A stretch of 64,000 nt of DNA from PALSA-612 sp963773055 (GCA_963773055.1 CAVYZL010000006.1:682001-746000); one strand, 5' to 3'. Positions 1 through 9,587 are shown, numbered from the stretch's first letter. Translations and numbers: made by a program. Notes: a model not told the origin generated them from the letters alone.

Positions 1-1
1 G

Positions 2-469
2 CTCGACGCGCTCCGGCGGCGCGTCGAGACGGGAGAGCTGAAGCCGGACCTCGGCCCGCGTCGGCTGGATCCGGCGGCAGGTTGCGTGCTGGTCGGCGCG
101 CGCACTCCGCTCGTCGCGTTCAACGTCGACCTCGACACGGACGAGCTCGCGGTCGCGCGGGAGATTGCGGCCGTCGTGCGCGAGACAGGCGGGGGCTTTC
201 CCGGCGTGCGTGCGCTCGGCTTCCCGCTCACGAGCCGCGGGCTCGTACAGGTCTCGATGAACGTCGAGGACTGGCGACGGGCTCCGCTCGACGAGATCGT
301 CGCGCGGATCGAGGCCGAGGCGGCCGCGCGCGGGGTCGCCGTCGCCGGCTCGGAGCTCGTCGGCCTGCTGCCCGAAGGCGCGGCCGCCGCCGGCGCCGAA
401 GCGCTACGGCTTCCGCAGCTGACGGACGACCAGCTCCTCGAACCGGCGCTGACTAGACTCGGCTCGTGA
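2..469 (+). CDS. ftcD: Glutamate formimidoyltransferase, 3' part
   Basis: C-terminal 155 residues of a formiminotransferase that begins before the window. The enzyme moves the formimino group of formimidoylglutamate to tetrahydrofolate, the last step of histidine breakdown in this type of pathway. The stretch GARTPLVAFNV followed by a conserved GGG-x-PGVRALG segment is typical of the family. The reading frame is open back to base 2, so an internal GTG at 86 is not the start. The stop overlaps the hutH start by four bases (GTGA at 466). The position at the head of hutHUI supports the call. Confidence 0.85.
   Translation, partial: LDALRRRVETGELKPDLGPRRLDPAAGCVLVGARTPLVAFNVDLDTDELAVAREIAAVVRETGGGFPGVRALGFPLTSRGLVQVSMNVEDWRRAPLDEIVARIEAEAAARGVAVAGSELVGLLPEGAAAAGAEALRLPQLTDDQLLEPALTRLGS
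454..459 (+). promoter_or_regulatory. Putative leaderless -10 (TAGACT) for hutH
   Basis: TAGACT lies inside the ftcD coding end, with six bases (CGGCTC) between it and the hutH GTG. This is the spacing expected if transcription starts at the start codon. No clear -35 is visible. It would be an internal promoter of the hut operon. Confidence 0.5.
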
Positions 470-2004
470 CGCAGACGATCGCGCTCTCCGGCGAGCAGCT
501 CACCGCCGAGGACGTCTGGGCCGTCGCCTTCGAAGACGCAACCGCTTCGCTCGCGCCCGACGCGGTCGAGCGGATGCGCGCGGCGCGCGAGGTGGTCACA
601 CGCGCGGCGCACGGCGAGGGCGAGCACACGTACGGCATCAACACGGGCTTCGGAAAGTTCGTCTCCGAGGAGATTCCGCCAGAGCTCGCCGGGGAGCTCC
701 AGCTTCGCCTGCTGCGGAGCCACGCGTGCGGCGTCGGCGAGCCCTATCCCGAGGAGATCGTCCGCGCTGCCATGCTGCTGCGCGCGAACACGCTCGCCAA
801 GGGGTACTCGGGCGCGCGAGTCGAGCTCGTCTCACTGCTTGTCGAATGCCTCAACCGCGGCTTGCTACCGCGTGTGCCGAGCCGCGGATCGGTCGGTGCG
901 AGCGGCGATCTGGCGCCGCTCGCCCACCTCGCGCTGCCGCTCGTCGGAGACGGGGAGGCTTCGGTCGAGGGCGAGCTTCTGCCTGGTGGCGAGGCGCTCG
1001 AACGCCTCGGGCTCGAGCCGATCGAGCTGCGAGCGAAGGAAGGCCTCTCGCTCGTCAACGGCACGCAGTTCATGGCTGCCTTCGGGGCGCTCGGCCTCGT
1101 GCGCGCAACACGCCTCGCGAAGGCGTCTGACATCGCATGCGCGCTCGCCGTCGAGGCGCTCCAGGGCTCGAGGACGAGCTTCTTCCCGCAGGTCCATGCC
1201 CTTCGTCCCTTCCGCGGCCAGCAGGCGTCGGCCGCCAACGTCCTCCGGCTGCTCGAGGGCTCGGCGATCAACGAGGCGCACCGCTGGTGCGACAAGGTGC
1301 AGGACGCGTACTCGCTTCGGTGCGCGCCGCAGGTGCACGGAGCGGCCCGCGATCTCCTCGACTACGTGGGTTACGTCGTCGCGATCGAGCTCAACGCCGC
1401 GACCGACAACCCGCTCGTGCTCGTGGAGGACTCGCTCGTGGTCTCGAACGGGAACTTCCACGGAGAGCCGGTCGCGTTCGCGCTCGACGCTCTCGCCATC
1501 GCCGTCTCCGAGCTCGCGTCGATCTCGGAGCGGCGCACGGAGCGCATGGTCAACCCGAGCCTCTCGGACGGGTTGCCCGCGTTCCTCACCACGCGAGGAG
1601 GCCTGAATTCCGGCTTCATGATCCCCCAGTACGTGGCCGCGTCCCTCGTCAGCGAGAACAAGGTGCACGCGCATCCCGCGAGCGTCGACTCGATCCCGAC
1701 AAGCGCCGGGCAGGAGGACCACGTGTCGATGGGCAACGCCGCCGGCCTGAAGGCGTGGCAGGTGCTCGCGAACGCCGAGAGCGTGCTTGCCATCGAGCTG
1801 CTCGCGGGCGCGCAGGCCGTCGAGTTTCTCGCGCCGCTCGAGCCCGGAGCGGGCGTCGCCGCTGCTAGGAGCGCGGTCAGAGAGCTGTCGCCGCGCCTCG
1901 TCGACGACCGCTCGCTGTCTTCCGAGATCGGAGCCGTGGCCACCGCCGTTCGAGACGGCTCGCTCGTCGCCTCGGTCGAAGCGGTGGTCGGAGAGCTCGC
2001 GTGA
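466..2004 (+). CDS. hutH: Histidine ammonia-lyase
   Basis: 512 residues, the normal length for the family. It removes ammonia from L-histidine to give urocanate, in the cytoplasm. The autocatalytic MIO cofactor tripeptide Ala-Ser-Gly is at residues 145-147 within SVGASGDLAPLAH. Family motifs YGINTGFGKF (near residue 56) and the C-terminal QEDHVSMG are also present. The GTG start overlaps the ftcD stop and the 3' end overlaps hutU by four bases, so translation is probably coupled through the operon. No key residue is missing. Confidence 0.97.
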   Translation: MTQTIALSGEQLTAEDVWAVAFEDATASLAPDAVERMRAAREVVTRAAHGEGEHTYGINTGFGKFVSEEIPPELAGELQLRLLRSHACGVGEPYPEEIVRAAMLLRANTLAKGYSGARVELVSLLVECLNRGLLPRVPSRGSVGASGDLAPLAHLALPLVGDGEASVEGELLPGGEALERLGLEPIELRAKEGLSLVNGTQFMAAFGALGLVRATRLAKASDIACALAVEALQGSRTSFFPQVHALRPFRGQQASAANVLRLLEGSAINEAHRWCDKVQDAYSLRCAPQVHGAARDLLDYVGYVVAIELNAATDNPLVLVEDSLVVSNGNFHGEPVAFALDALAIAVSELASISERRTERMVNPSLSDGLPAFLTTRGGLNSGFMIPQYVAASLVSENKVHAHPASVDSIPTSAGQEDHVSMGNAAGLKAWQVLANAESVLAIELLAGAQAVEFLAPLEPGAGVAAARSAVRELSPRLVDDRSLSSEIGAVATAVRDGSLVASVEAVVGELA

Positions 2005-3707
2005 CGACAGTCGGCGCGCCGGACGCGCTCGTCGAGGCGCTCTGCGGCGACCTGACGCGAATCCGCGCGCCGCGCGGGACAGGTCTGAACGCGCTCTCGT
2101 GGCAGACGGAAGCGCCGCTTCGGATGCTGCTCAACAACCTCGATCCCGAGGTGGCCGAGCATCCGGAGTCGCTCGTCGTCTACGGCGGGTCGGGGAAGGC
2201 TGCGCGTGACCACGACAGCCTGCGTGCGCTCGTCCGGACGCTGCTTCGCCTGCGCGACGACGAAACGATGCTCGTCCAGAGCGGTAAGCCCGTCGGCGTC
2301 TTCCGGACCCATGCGGCCGCGCCGCGCGTCCTGATCTCGAACGCGATGCTCGTGCCGCGGTGGGCGACCTGGGACGAGTTTCGCCGGCTCGAGGCGCTCG
2401 GGCTGACGATGTTCGGCCAGATGACGGCCGGCAGCTGGATCTACATCGGCACCCAGGGGATCCTCCAGGGCACGTTCCAGACGTTTGCCGCAGCGGCCGA
2501 GATGCACTTCGGGCAGGCCGACCTTCGTGGGCGCACGGTGCTCACGGCGGGGCTCGGCGGCATGGGCGGCGCGCAGCCGCTCGCGGCGGCGCTGCTCGAT
2601 GGCGCGATCCTCTGCGTCGAGGTCGACCCGTCGCGCATCGAACGCCGGCTCGCGTCGCGGTACCTGGACGAGGCGACGGACTCGCTCGACGAAGCGGTCG
2701 AGCGGGTGCGGGCGGCCGCCGCCGAGGGGCGCGGCCTGTCGGTCGGGCTGCTCGGGAATGCCGCCGACGTCGTGCCCGAGCTCGCTCGGCGCGGCGAGCA
2801 CTTCGACCTCGTCACGGACCAGACCGCGGCGCACGACCCGCTCACGGGCTACGTGCCGCAGGGGCTCACGGTCGACGAGGCAGCCGTACTAAGGGCAGAG
2901 GATCCGGATGGCTACCTCGAGCGGGCGAGATCTTCGATCGCGGCGCACGTCGAGGGCATGCTCGAGTACGTCCGGGCAGGTTGCTACGTTTTCGATTATG
3001 GCAACAACCTTCGAGGAGAGGCGCGTGATGCCGGTGTAGACGACGCCTTCAGCTATCCGGGATTCGTCCCGGCGTACATCCGACCGCTCTTCTGTCGGGG
3101 CATCGGTCCGTTCCGGTGGGCGGCGCTCTCGGGCGACGAGGCGGACATCGCGGCGATCGACGAGGAGCTGCGACGCGTATTCCCCGAGGACGCCGTGCTC
3201 CAGCGCTGGCTCGAGCTCGCGCCGGAGCGGGTCGCCTTCCAGGGTCTGCCCGCGCGCATCTGTTGGCTCGGGTATGGCGATCGCGCGCGCGCCGGGCTCG
3301 CGATCAACGAGCTCGTCCGGAGCGGCGCCGTCCGGGCGCCCGTCGTGATCGGACGGGACCACCTCGACTCAGGCTCGGTCGCCTCTCCGTACCGGGAGAC
3401 CGAGGCGATGCAGGATGGCTCCGATGCGATCGCGGACTGGCCGATCCTCAACGCGCTCCTCAACACGGCGGCGGGCGCGACGTGGGTCAGCGTCCACCAC
3501 GGCGGCGGCGTCGGCATCGGCAACTCGATCCATGCGGGGATGGTCGTCGTCGCCGACGGGTCCGACGAGGCGGCCGAGCGACTGGAACGGGTGTTGACGA
3601 CCGACCCGGGCACGGGCGTCATGCGGCACGCCGACGCGGGGTATGACGAGGCGCTCACGGCGGCGACCGAGGGCGGGCTCGACCTGCCGACGGCGTTCCC
3701 CGCGTGA
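2001..3707 (+). CDS. hutU: Urocanate hydratase
   Basis: 568 residues, close to the usual 550-560. It hydrates urocanate to imidazolonepropionate using tightly bound NAD+. YGGSGKAARDHDSL lies near the N-terminus, the nucleotide-binding glycine loop GLGGMGGAQPL near residue 184, and the conserved FCRGIGPFRW segment with the family cysteine near residue 365. It starts at a GTG inside the hutH stop (GTGA) and overlaps hutI in the same way. Identification is firm from sequence and from its place between hutH and hutI. Confidence 0.97.
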   Translation: MTTVGAPDALVEALCGDLTRIRAPRGTGLNALSWQTEAPLRMLLNNLDPEVAEHPESLVVYGGSGKAARDHDSLRALVRTLLRLRDDETMLVQSGKPVGVFRTHAAAPRVLISNAMLVPRWATWDEFRRLEALGLTMFGQMTAGSWIYIGTQGILQGTFQTFAAAAEMHFGQADLRGRTVLTAGLGGMGGAQPLAAALLDGAILCVEVDPSRIERRLASRYLDEATDSLDEAVERVRAAAAEGRGLSVGLLGNAADVVPELARRGEHFDLVTDQTAAHDPLTGYVPQGLTVDEAAVLRAEDPDGYLERARSSIAAHVEGMLEYVRAGCYVFDYGNNLRGEARDAGVDDAFSYPGFVPAYIRPLFCRGIGPFRWAALSGDEADIAAIDEELRRVFPEDAVLQRWLELAPERVAFQGLPARICWLGYGDRARAGLAINELVRSGAVRAPVVIGRDHLDSGSVASPYRETEAMQDGSDAIADWPILNALLNTAAGATWVSVHHGGGVGIGNSIHAGMVVVADGSDEAAERLERVLTTDPGTGVMRHADAGYDEALTAATEGGLDLPTAFPA

Positions 3708-4921
3708 GCGCGCTGCTCGTCCGCGACCTGGCCCAGATCGCGACGCCGACACCGTCCACCGCGCCGAGGCGAGGGGGCGAGCTCGGTGCCGTCTCCGTGG
3801 TCGAGAACGCATTCGTGCTCGCGGAGGACGGCGCGATCGTCGGGCTGGGGAGGATGCGGGACCTGCCCGCTCTCGGCGACGACGTCGAGGAGCTCGACGG
3901 GCGCGGGCGCTGCGCGATCCCGGGGCTCGTGGACTGCCACACGCACGCATGCTTCGCGGGCGACCGTGTCGACGAGTTCTCGTTGCGGTCAGTGGGCGCG
4001 ACGTACGAGGAGCTGCACGCGGCCGGCGGCGGGATCCTGAGCACCGTCGCCGCGACGCGGGCGGCCGGCCCGGAAGGGCTCGCCGCTGTCGTCGAGCGAC
4101 ATCGGGGGTGGATGCTCGCGCAGGGGACGACGACATTCGAGGCGAAGTCCGGCTACGGGCTCGATCACGACACGGAGCTCGCGTCGCTCGACGCGATCGC
4201 AGCGGCCGGCGGCCACGCGACGTTCCTCGGTGCACACGCCGTGCCGCCGGAGCTCGACGACGCTGACGCGTACGTGGACTGGGTGATCGCGGACGTGCTG
4301 CCCGACGCGGCGAAGGTGGCGACCGCGGCGGACGTGTTCGTCGAGCGAGGCGCGTTCGACGTCGCGCAGGCTCGCCGGTACCTCGTGGCCGCGCGAGCGC
4401 ACGGGCTCGACCTGCGCCTGCACGGCGATCAGTTCACGGAGGCGGGCGCGATACCGCTCGCGATCGAGCTCGGCGCGCGCTCCGTCGACCACCTCGAGGC
4501 GACCGGCCCGGAAGGCGTCGCCGCGCTCGCCGAGAGCGACGTCGTCGGTGTGCTGCTGCCGGCCAGCGCGCTTACTCTCGGCCGGCCGATGCCTCCGGCG
4601 CGCGCTCTCGTCGACGCCGGCGCCGCGATCGCGCTCGCGACGGACTTCAACCCGGGGAGCGCCTTCTGCGAGAGCCTGCCGCTAGTCGCGTCGCTCGCCT
4701 GCGTGTCTCTCGGCCTGTCGCCCGCGGAGGCGCTGACGGCGATGACCGCGAATGCGGCAGCCGTCCTCGGGTGCGCGGACCGGAAGGGGTTGCTCGGGCC
4801 GGGATTCGACGCCGACCTCGTGCTTCTCGGCGCGCCCGACTGGCGCCACCTCGCGTACCACCTCGGAGGCGACGTCGTGTCGGAGGTGATCGTCGCGGGG
4901 CGTTCCGTGTGGGCGCGCTAG
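3704..4921 (+). CDS. hutI: Imidazolonepropionase
   Basis: 405 residues. This is a metal-dependent amidohydrolase that opens imidazolonepropionate to formimidoylglutamate, the substrate of the ftcD product upstream. The metal-binding HxH lies in DCHTHACFAGDR near residue 80, the substrate-loop motif SGYGLDHDTEL near residue 147, and a later TDFNPGS segment carries the metal/catalytic aspartate. It starts at a GTG overlapping the hutU stop. Its TAG stop forms the first half of the putative -10 (TAGGCT) of the next gene, so the hut operon probably ends here. Confidence 0.95.
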   Translation: MSALLVRDLAQIATPTPSTAPRRGGELGAVSVVENAFVLAEDGAIVGLGRMRDLPALGDDVEELDGRGRCAIPGLVDCHTHACFAGDRVDEFSLRSVGATYEELHAAGGGILSTVAATRAAGPEGLAAVVERHRGWMLAQGTTTFEAKSGYGLDHDTELASLDAIAAAGGHATFLGAHAVPPELDDADAYVDWVIADVLPDAAKVATAADVFVERGAFDVAQARRYLVAARAHGLDLRLHGDQFTEAGAIPLAIELGARSVDHLEATGPEGVAALAESDVVGVLLPASALTLGRPMPPARALVDAGAAIALATDFNPGSAFCESLPLVASLACVSLGLSPAEALTAMTANAAAVLGCADRKGLLGPGFDADLVLLGAPDWRHLAYHLGGDVVSEVIVAGRSVWAR

Positions 4922-4924
4922 GCT
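4919..4924 (+). promoter_or_regulatory. Putative leaderless -10 (TAGGCT) overlapping the hutI stop
   Basis: TAGGCT begins with the hutI TAG stop codon. Six bases separate it from the GTG of the next gene, which fits a transcript starting at the start codon. Confidence 0.5.
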
Positions 4925-4930
4925 TGGCTC

Positions 4931-5335
4931 GTGGCCTCGAAGAAGCAGCGGCGGCGGCGTGAGAAGGAACGCCGCCACGAGTACGAGTACGTCTACGTCG
5001 ACGGCGATGGCCGCGAGGTCGAGGTCGAGGAAGACGCGCCCGCAAAGGACGGCAAGAAGCCGGCCTCAGGCACGCTGAAGACGGCGAGCGGACGGACCAT
5101 CGAGCCGCCGTCCTGGCGCCGTGTCCTGAGGCGCGGCGCGATCTTCGCTCCGCTGATGCTGATCGTCGTCTACCTGCTCCAGAAGGACAAGAGCATCAGC
5201 CAGGCGGCGTTCCAGACCGCGCTCCTGCTCACGCTCTTCATCCCGTTCAGCTACGTCATGGACTCGCTCATGTACCGCTCGTTCCGCAAGCGCTCCCAGC
5301 GTGCCAAGGGGAGCGGGAACACCGCGTCGCGCTAG
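4931..5335 (+). CDS. Small membrane protein with charged N-terminus
   Basis: 134 residues, family not recognised. The N-terminus is highly basic (KKQRRRREKERR), followed by an acidic, tyrosine-rich stretch. Two hydrophobic segments at about residues 73-86 and 95-112 are likely membrane helices, and the tail is basic. The GTG start is chosen because a TAGGCT -10 lies six bases upstream. The stop shares one base with the next start at 5335. The charged region could contact nucleic acid or ribosomes, but that is only a guess from composition. Confidence 0.75.
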   Translation: MASKKQRRRREKERRHEYEYVYVDGDGREVEVEEDAPAKDGKKPASGTLKTASGRTIEPPSWRRVLRRGAIFAPLMLIVVYLLQKDKSISQAAFQTALLLTLFIPFSYVMDSLMYRSFRKRSQRAKGSGNTASR

Positions 5336-5973
5336 TGCTCGCGGTCGATCGCTACGAGCTCGGTCCGATCGGGACGAACTGCTACGTCGTGCGCGCGGAC
5401 CGCGGCGCCGACCAGGCGGTCGTCGTCGATCCGAGCGGCGGCACGGTCGAGCTCCGGCTCGAGCTCGCCCGGATGGGCGCCTCGGTCGACGCAATCCTGC
5501 TCACGCACACGCACTGGGATCACTTCGTCGGCCTCGCCGAGCTCGCGGAGGGAACGGGCGCTCCCGTCTATGCCCCGGAGGCCGAGCGGGACGTGCTGAC
5601 GAACCCGTCGGCGTTCTACGCGAACGCGCCGGTGCCGCTCCATCCCTGGGCGCCCGAGCACTGGCTGTCGGGCGGGGAGACGATCGACGTCGCGACGATC
5701 GCGTTCGAGGTCGTGCACGTTCCCGGCCACTCGCCCGGCCATCTCGCCTACCACGCGGACGGCTGCCTGTTCTCAGGCGACGTGCTGTTCGCGGGCTCGA
5801 TCGGGCGAACGGACCTGCCATACGCCGACCACGACACGCTGATCGCGTCGATCCAAGCGCTCGTCGAGCGCTTCCCGCCCGAGACGATCGTCTACTCCGG
5901 CCATGGGCCGCCGACGGCGCTCGGCGACGAGGTCGCGACGAACCCCTTCCTCGCGACGCTGCGGTCCGCATGA
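5335..5973 (+). CDS. Metallo-beta-lactamase fold hydrolase (glyoxalase II-like)
   Basis: 212 residues. The metal motif THTHWDH (near residue 57), a later PGHSPGHLAY histidine segment, FSGDVLF with the bridging aspartate, and a C-terminal YSGHGP histidine make a complete binuclear site of the glyoxalase II-like class. It probably hydrolyses a thioester or similar small substrate in the cytoplasm. Substrate cannot be told from sequence. It starts on the last base of the previous stop and ends in an ATGA overlap with hisS. Neighbouring hisS and aspS do not define its role. Confidence 0.88.
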   Translation: MLAVDRYELGPIGTNCYVVRADRGADQAVVVDPSGGTVELRLELARMGASVDAILLTHTHWDHFVGLAELAEGTGAPVYAPEAERDVLTNPSAFYANAPVPLHPWAPEHWLSGGETIDVATIAFEVVHVPGHSPGHLAYHADGCLFSGDVLFAGSIGRTDLPYADHDTLIASIQALVERFPPETIVYSGHGPPTALGDEVATNPFLATLRSA

Positions 5974-7160
5974 GCTTCGAGGCGCCGAGGGGCACGCACG
6001 ACATCCTCCCCGCCGAGCAGCCGGCCTGGGAGCACGTGCTCGGGACGGCGGAGGACGTCTGCCGCCTCTACGGCTACCGGCGGATCCAGACGCCGGGATT
6101 CGAAGACACGTCGGTGTTCGCGCGGACGTCGGGACAGGGCTCTGACGTGGTCCAGAAGGAGATGTACACGTTCGAGGACCGCGCGGGGCGCTCGCTGACG
6201 CTGCGTCCGGAGGGCACCGCGCCCATCGTTCGCGCGTATCTCGAGCACGGGATGCACCGCGACCCGCAGCCGGCGAAGCTCTTCACGATCGCGTCGATGT
6301 ACCGCTACTCGGCGCCGCAGCGCGGCCGGTTCCGCGAGCACTGGCAGCTGTCGGTGGAGGCGATCGGATCGGACGACCCGGCCGTCGATGCCGAGGTGAT
6401 CCAGCTGTACGGCGAGATCCTCCGCCGCCTCGGCATCGAGCGCTACGAGCTTCTCCTCAACTCGATCGGCGATCGCGACTGTCGTCCCGCCTACGTCGAG
6501 CAGCTGTCCGCCTGGCTCGACGAGCATGACGCCGAGCTCGACGACGACGCGCGCGCGAAGCGCGAGACGTCGCCGCTGCGCGTCTTCGACACGAAGAGCG
6601 AGGATGTGCGGCGCGCGCTCGAAAGCGCGCCGACGATCGCGGAGGCGCTCTGCGCCGCATGCCGCCAGCACTTCGACGAGGTGCGCCGCTACCTCGACGC
6701 CTACGGGGTCTCGTACACGCTTGTGCCGACGCTCGTGCGGGGGCTCGACTACTACACGCGAACGACGTTCGAGTTCGTCGACGAGGCGATCGGCGCGCAG
6801 TCGTCGATCTGCGGCGGCGGTCGCTACGACGGTCTGGCGGAGGCGCTCGACGGCCGACCGACGCCGGGAATCGGCTTCGGCGCAGGCATCGAGCGGCTGC
6901 TGCTCTCGCTCGACGGCGCCGAAGCGTCCGCGGAGAAGCCGATCGACGTGTTCTTCGTGATGGAGGAGGGCGCGGACCGGGCTGCCGCGCTCGCGGCTCT
7001 GATGGAGCTGCGGGCGGCAGGGCTCGCCTGCGATGCCGACTACGCGGGGCGCTCGCGCAAGGGGCAGCTCACGCAGGCTTCCAGGCTCGCCGCGAAGAGC
7101 GTCGTTGTCGTGGGCCCCGATACGGACCTCGACGCGGTCCTCGAGGAGCACCGGCCATGA
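5970..7160 (+). CDS. hisS: Histidyl-tRNA synthetase
   Basis: 396 residues, slightly shorter than the usual 410-430 because the C-terminal anticodon-binding domain is compact. Class II motif 2 is seen in TLRPEGTAPIVRAY near residue 80, and motif 3 in GIGFGAGIERLL near residue 300. The histidine-specific loop GGGRYDGL is just before motif 3. The ATG at 5970 overlaps the previous stop (ATGA), and the same overlap joins it to aspS, a hisS-aspS pairing common in bacteria. It charges tRNA-His in the cytoplasm. Confidence 0.96.
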   Translation: MSFEAPRGTHDILPAEQPAWEHVLGTAEDVCRLYGYRRIQTPGFEDTSVFARTSGQGSDVVQKEMYTFEDRAGRSLTLRPEGTAPIVRAYLEHGMHRDPQPAKLFTIASMYRYSAPQRGRFREHWQLSVEAIGSDDPAVDAEVIQLYGEILRRLGIERYELLLNSIGDRDCRPAYVEQLSAWLDEHDAELDDDARAKRETSPLRVFDTKSEDVRRALESAPTIAEALCAACRQHFDEVRRYLDAYGVSYTLVPTLVRGLDYYTRTTFEFVDEAIGAQSSICGGGRYDGLAEALDGRPTPGIGFGAGIERLLLSLDGAEASAEKPIDVFFVMEEGADRAAALAALMELRAAGLACDADYAGRSRKGQLTQASRLAAKSVVVVGPDTDLDAVLEEHRP

Positions 7161-8893
7161 TCTGGCGCGACCGCATGTGCGGCGAGGTACGCACCGACGA
7201 CGTTGGTCAGCGGATCACGCTCTCTGGCTGGGTGCATCGCCGCCGCGACCACGGCGGGCTCGTCTTCATCGACCTCCGCGATCGCGAGGGCCTCTGCCAG
7301 CTCGTGATCAATCCGGAGCATGCGCCGGACGCCGCCGGGGTCGCCCACGTTGTGCGCAACGAGTTCGTCCTCCGCGCGGAGGGTGAAGTCGTGGCGCGGG
7401 CGCCGGAGCTCGTCAACCCGAACCTCGCGACCGGCGACGTGGAGCTCCGTGTCGACGCGCTCGAAGTCGTCTCGACGGCGCCGGCCCTGCCGTTCCAGCT
7501 CGACGAGGAAGGAGTGGACGAGACGCTTCGCCTGCGCTATCGATGGCTCGACCTGCGTCGGGACAAGCTCCAGCGCAACATCAAGCTGCGGGCACAGATG
7601 GTGTCGATCATCCGGCGCGTGATGGAAGAGGCCGGGTTCATGGACATTCAGACTCCGATCCTCTTCAAGCCAACGCCGGAGGGGGCGCGGGACTTCGTCG
7701 TGCCGAGCCGGCTCCAGCCCGGCCGCTTTTACGCGCTCCCCCAGTCGCCGCAGATTCTCAAGCAGCTTCTCGTCATTGCCGGCTTCGACCGGTACTACCA
7801 GATCGCCGTGTGCTTCCGGGACGAGGATCTGCGTGCCGACCGTGTCCAGGAGATCACCCAGCTCGACGTGGAGATGGCCTTCCCGGACGAGGAGTTCATC
7901 GTCGGCCTGATGGAGAGGATGATTCAGGCGATCTGGCGAGAGTGCATCGAGGTCGAGCTCCCCATCCCGTTTCCGCGCATGGCGTACGACGAGGCCATGC
8001 TCCGCTACGGCACAGACAAGCCCGACCTGAGACTTCGCCTCGAGATCGAGGATGCGACCCAGGCGATGCGCGGGTCGGCCTTCAAGGTGTTTGGCGGGGC
8101 CGATGCCGTCCGTTTCATCCGTGCGCCGCAGGTGTTCTCGCGCGCCGAGCTCGACCGCCTCGAGGCGCAGGCGAAAGAGTGGGGCGCGAAGGGGCTCGCG
8201 TATCTCGTCTTCGAGAGCGACGAGCCCAGGTCTCCGATTGCGAAGTTCCTCTCCGCAGACGAGCTGGGCGCGCTCGACGGGCGCCCGGGCGAGACGCTGC
8301 TATTCGTGGCCGACGCGCCCGAGTTGTGCGCTCGCGTGCTCGGCAACCTGCGACTCCAGCTCGGCCGCGACCTCGGGCTGGTCGATGAGGACGCTTTCGA
8401 ATGGGTCTGGATCACAGGCTTCCCGATGTTCGAATGGTCGGAGGAGGAGGAACGCTGGCAAGCGCAGCACCATCCGTTTACCCGGCCCGCTCCCGGTTGG
8501 GAGGAGCGCTTCGACCAGGAGCCGAGCGCGGCCAAGGCATACCAATACGATCTCGTGGGCAACGGCAACGAGCTCGGGGGAGGCTCGTTCAGGATCCATG
8601 AGCCGGAGCTTCAGAGGCGCGTGTTCGACGTGCTCAAGCTCACGCCGGAGGAGCAGCGCGCGAAGTTCGGCTTTCTCCTCGACGCGCTCGGGATGGGCGC
8701 TCCGCCGCACGGCGGGATCGCCTTTGGAATCGACCGGATGCTCATGGTGCTCGCACGGGAGTCGAACCTCCGCGACACCATTGCCTTCCCCAAGAATCAG
8801 GCCGGTGTCGATCCGATGAGCGGTGCGCCCACCGATGTTTCGGCAGTTCAGCTTGCGGAGCTCGGGATTCGCGTCGTGCCGCGGAAGCAATGA
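7157..8893 (+). CDS. aspS: Aspartyl-tRNA synthetase
   Basis: 578 residues, the bacterial length class that carries a GAD insertion domain. The N-terminal OB-fold anticodon domain contains SGWVHRRRDHGG. Class II motif 2 is in CFRDEDLRADRVQEITQLD near residue 220 and motif 3 in GGIAFGIDRM near residue 519, followed by the AFPKNQ signature. Start and stop overlap both neighbours by four bases. Whether it also charges tRNA-Asn cannot be judged without knowing if gatCAB is present. Confidence 0.97.
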   Translation: MIWRDRMCGEVRTDDVGQRITLSGWVHRRRDHGGLVFIDLRDREGLCQLVINPEHAPDAAGVAHVVRNEFVLRAEGEVVARAPELVNPNLATGDVELRVDALEVVSTAPALPFQLDEEGVDETLRLRYRWLDLRRDKLQRNIKLRAQMVSIIRRVMEEAGFMDIQTPILFKPTPEGARDFVVPSRLQPGRFYALPQSPQILKQLLVIAGFDRYYQIAVCFRDEDLRADRVQEITQLDVEMAFPDEEFIVGLMERMIQAIWRECIEVELPIPFPRMAYDEAMLRYGTDKPDLRLRLEIEDATQAMRGSAFKVFGGADAVRFIRAPQVFSRAELDRLEAQAKEWGAKGLAYLVFESDEPRSPIAKFLSADELGALDGRPGETLLFVADAPELCARVLGNLRLQLGRDLGLVDEDAFEWVWITGFPMFEWSEEEERWQAQHHPFTRPAPGWEERFDQEPSAAKAYQYDLVGNGNELGGGSFRIHEPELQRRVFDVLKLTPEEQRAKFGFLLDALGMGAPPHGGIAFGIDRMLMVLARESNLRDTIAFPKNQAGVDPMSGAPTDVSAVQLAELGIRVVPRKQ

Positions 8894-9168
8894 GCGGCGG
8901 CTTCGCGCCGCGGTTCGTGCTCGAGCTCGCGTTCCTCGGCCTGCTCGCGCTCGCAGCGGGCCTGGCCGAGCTCGACGCCGTCTGGATCGTGGCTGTGATG
9001 GCGGTCGGCTGGCTGCTCGTCGCGGCGATCGAGTATCTCGCGTGGCGCGCCGAGCACGCCGAGCCCGAGGGGAGCGTTCTCTCACCGCGGGCCGACGTGC
9101 TGGACGAGTCGGCGGACTGGAGCCCCGAGGACATCCTCGCGCCCTTGCCCGGAGACGAGCAGCTTTGA
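8890..9168 (+). CDS. Small two-helix membrane protein
   Basis: 92 residues, family not recognised. Two hydrophobic segments (about residues 9-26 and 31-48) suggest a helical hairpin in the membrane. An acidic tail of about 40 residues follows, with WSPEDILAPLPGDEQL at the end. The ATG lies in the aspS stop (ATGA), and the gene overlaps the next one at a TTG, so it sits in the hisS-aspS transcript. No function can be assigned. Confidence 0.75.
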   Translation: MSGGFAPRFVLELAFLGLLALAAGLAELDAVWIVAVMAVGWLLVAAIEYLAWRAEHAEPEGSVLSPRADVLDESADWSPEDILAPLPGDEQL

Positions 9169-9587
9169 GGTTCCGGCTCGCACAGCGTGTTGCGGCGCTC
9201 GCCGCCGGAGCGCTGCTCGCGGGCGTCTTCGGTGTCGCGCTGTCGGAGGCAGGCCAGGACGAGCCTACGGCGGCCGCGCCCGCGCCTGCGGTGGGATCCT
9301 GGGGCGGCTGGGAGTCCGCGCTCGTCGGCGTCGCGCCGGCGATCCCGTCCCGCGGCCGTCGCGGGGACTGTGGCTGGTTCCTGAACCGGCGCACGCTCGG
9401 CATCTTCCATCCGGTGCTGCCGTGCGGCGCGCGCATTTTCCTCGAGTACGGCGGCCGGCGCGTGCTGACGCGCGTCGTCGCGCACTCGCCCGTCGGCGAG
9501 AACCGCGAGTTCGACCTCACGCGCGCGCTCGCGCTCGAGCTCGGCGTCGACGGCGCCCGCGAGGTCGACTGGGCCTACGCCCGCTAG
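9165..9587 (+). CDS. Secreted RlpA-like double-psi beta-barrel protein
   Basis: 140 residues from a TTG that overlaps the previous stop (TTGA). Residues 1-30 form a signal peptide (basic start, alanine-rich core). The C-terminal half reads like an RlpA/DPBB domain: LPCGARIFLEYGG, then V.AHSPVGENREFDLTRALA with the conserved FDL before an LG segment. RlpA-type proteins bind or cleave peptidoglycan. Here the barrel stands alone without a SPOR domain, so a cell-wall role is likely but catalytic activity is unproven. Its TAG stop starts a putative -10. Confidence 0.75.
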   Translation: MRFRLAQRVAALAAGALLAGVFGVALSEAGQDEPTAAAPAPAVGSWGGWESALVGVAPAIPSRGRRGDCGWFLNRRTLGIFHPVLPCGARIFLEYGGRRVLTRVVAHSPVGENREFDLTRALALELGVDGAREVDWAYAR